From NCBI GenBank assembly GCA_020635655.1, contig JACJZI010000007.1:1-64000 (forward strand): DNA of 64,000 nt, read 5' to 3'. This DNA comes from Flavobacteriales bacterium. Lineage in GTDB: Bacteria > Bacteroidota > Bacteroidia > Flavobacteriales_F > PHOS-HE28. The notes beneath the pieces are model-generated. The model was not told the origin of the DNA and did not search any database. It saw only the letters and a list, made by a program, of their open reading frames with translations. Shown in pieces: positions 63,483-64,000 of the stretch (within the stretch, counting starts at the first letter, position 1; each line of letters starts with the position of its first letter). The translations under genes and the position numbers were made by a program.

Positions 63483-64000
63483 CTATTCGGTCGGCGCCCC
63501 GCCATCGAGCACCTCGATGCGCTCGTTGATCAGCACGCGCGTGGGCAGCACCACGAGGCGATCGGCCGTGCGCAGTGTGATGGAGATGCTGTCCACGTTC
63601 TCCACCACACCCTCATCCTGCCCGATGCGGATCCGCATGCCCGGGCGGAACCGGTCCTTGCCGTAGTAGCTGCTGAGGATGTTGGTCAGGATCTCGCGGG
63701 AGGCGGTGCCATAGGCGATGGCGAAGGCGATGAGCACGCCGGCGATCAGGATGAGGATGTTGTTGGTGATCAGACTGGTGTCGATCCCCGCGACGTTCAC
63801 CGCGGTGATGGTCATGAAAAGCAGGATCAGCGCGAAGAGCAGCCGGGCCACGATCTTGCCACCGGCCAGCCCGATGGAGTCCATCAGGTTGGACACCATC
63901 GCCTTCACCTTGTCGGCCGCCCAGAACCCGCCGATGAAGATGACCACCGCCGTGAGCAGCGTCGGCAGGTACGCGAGGAACCGGTCCAGCGCATGGGTGA
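63483..64000 (-). CDS. MscS-like channel protein, 5' end outside the window
   Basis: The visible 172 codons include membrane helices, the segment GTASREILTNILSSYYGKDR and the beta-domain RFRPGMRIRIGQDEGVVENV with ADRLVVLPTRVLINERIEV. The frame stays open upstream of the GTG at 63947 (coding for LPTLLTA and THALDRFLAY), so the real start lies beyond 64000. The stop is 22 bases from the start of the downstream mscS, so the two are cotranscribed. The protein has the MscS pore-to-beta-domain region but a less Gly-rich pore helix. Confidence 0.85.
   Translation of the reverse strand, partial: THALDRFLAYLPTLLTAVVIFIGGFWAADKVKAMVSNLMDSIGLAGGKIVARLLFALILLFMTITAVNVAGIDTSLITNNILILIAGVLIAFAIAYGTASREILTNILSSYYGKDRFRPGMRIRIGQDEGVVENVDSISITLRTADRLVVLPTRVLINERIEVLDGGAPTE

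Noticed and set aside
61688..63529. Long open frame (613 codons) on the + strand across the DUF3078 and MscS genes
   Set aside because: It spans two real genes on the other strand and the gap between them, and lacks any family motif.

Overview
The window is about 62% GC and comes from a member of the phylum Bacteroidota, most likely a high-GC flavobacterial or sphingobacterial-type lineage. The evidence is four exported proteins with C-terminal type IX secretion (T9SS) sorting domains, promoters of the Bacteroidota type (TTTG-N19-TAnnTTTG), DUF3078, DUF5686 and MbnP family proteins, and a DarA/DarB flexirubin-type pigment locus. No rRNA, tRNA, CRISPR array, integrase or transposase was recognised. 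Nearly all of it is chromosomal-type coding sequence.

Layout. Positions 45-6790 hold single-gene housekeeping and accessory functions: an MBL-fold lipoprotein, a VOC protein, a diheme lipoprotein, a methyltransferase, a GyrI-like gene broken by one stop codon, a TMEM175-type channel and an MmcQ/YjbR protein. Positions 6878-9042 are an MbnP-type cluster with probable copper links. Positions 9093-17070 are a dialkylresorcinol/aryl-polyene (flexirubin-like) block: darA, darB, a small conserved protein, a BtrH-like protein, an ABC transporter, a ketosynthase and a chain-length factor. darA itself is the last gene of a tightly overlapped glycan operon (21517 down to 16168) containing a polysaccharide deacetylase, three glycosyltransferases and a hexapeptide acetyltransferase. 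Positions 21559-27158 hold a DUF2306 protein, a T9SS cargo protein, a metallophosphoesterase, HMG-CoA lyase and pyrD.

Positions 27231-29808 are a metal-homeostasis operon: a MntR/DtxR-type regulator with a DtxR-like operator on its own promoter, followed by an Nramp transporter fused to a universal stress domain. Positions 30324-33482 are a carotenoid operon (crtB, an exported protein, crtZ and a CrtX-like glycosyltransferase). Next come a hicB-hicA pair with a frameshifted toxin, a DUF5686 outer-membrane protein, and a tailoring group made of a sulfotransferase, a condensation-type acyltransferase, an acyl carrier protein and a CrtI/CrtD-like desaturase (36715-41065).

The 3' end of the desaturase gene occurs twice more downstream, at 41659 and 43837. 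The copies bracket a Doc toxin-antitoxin cassette and a T9SS gene, as if insertions had accumulated at this site. Positions 45406-56278 are a copper/silver efflux operon (CC-motif membrane protein, CusA, TolC-like protein, metal-binding lipoprotein, CusB-HMA fusion, CopB ATPase, diheme peroxidase). The rest holds a T9SS cargo protein, a repeat-filled intergenic stretch, smpB, a GT39-like membrane glycosyltransferase, a DUF3078 protein and two MscS-type channels, the last one cut by the window edge.

The strongest leads for something undescribed are the glycan-darA coupling, the ACP/acyltransferase/sulfotransferase/desaturase group, and the repeated desaturase tail with cassette-like cargo.
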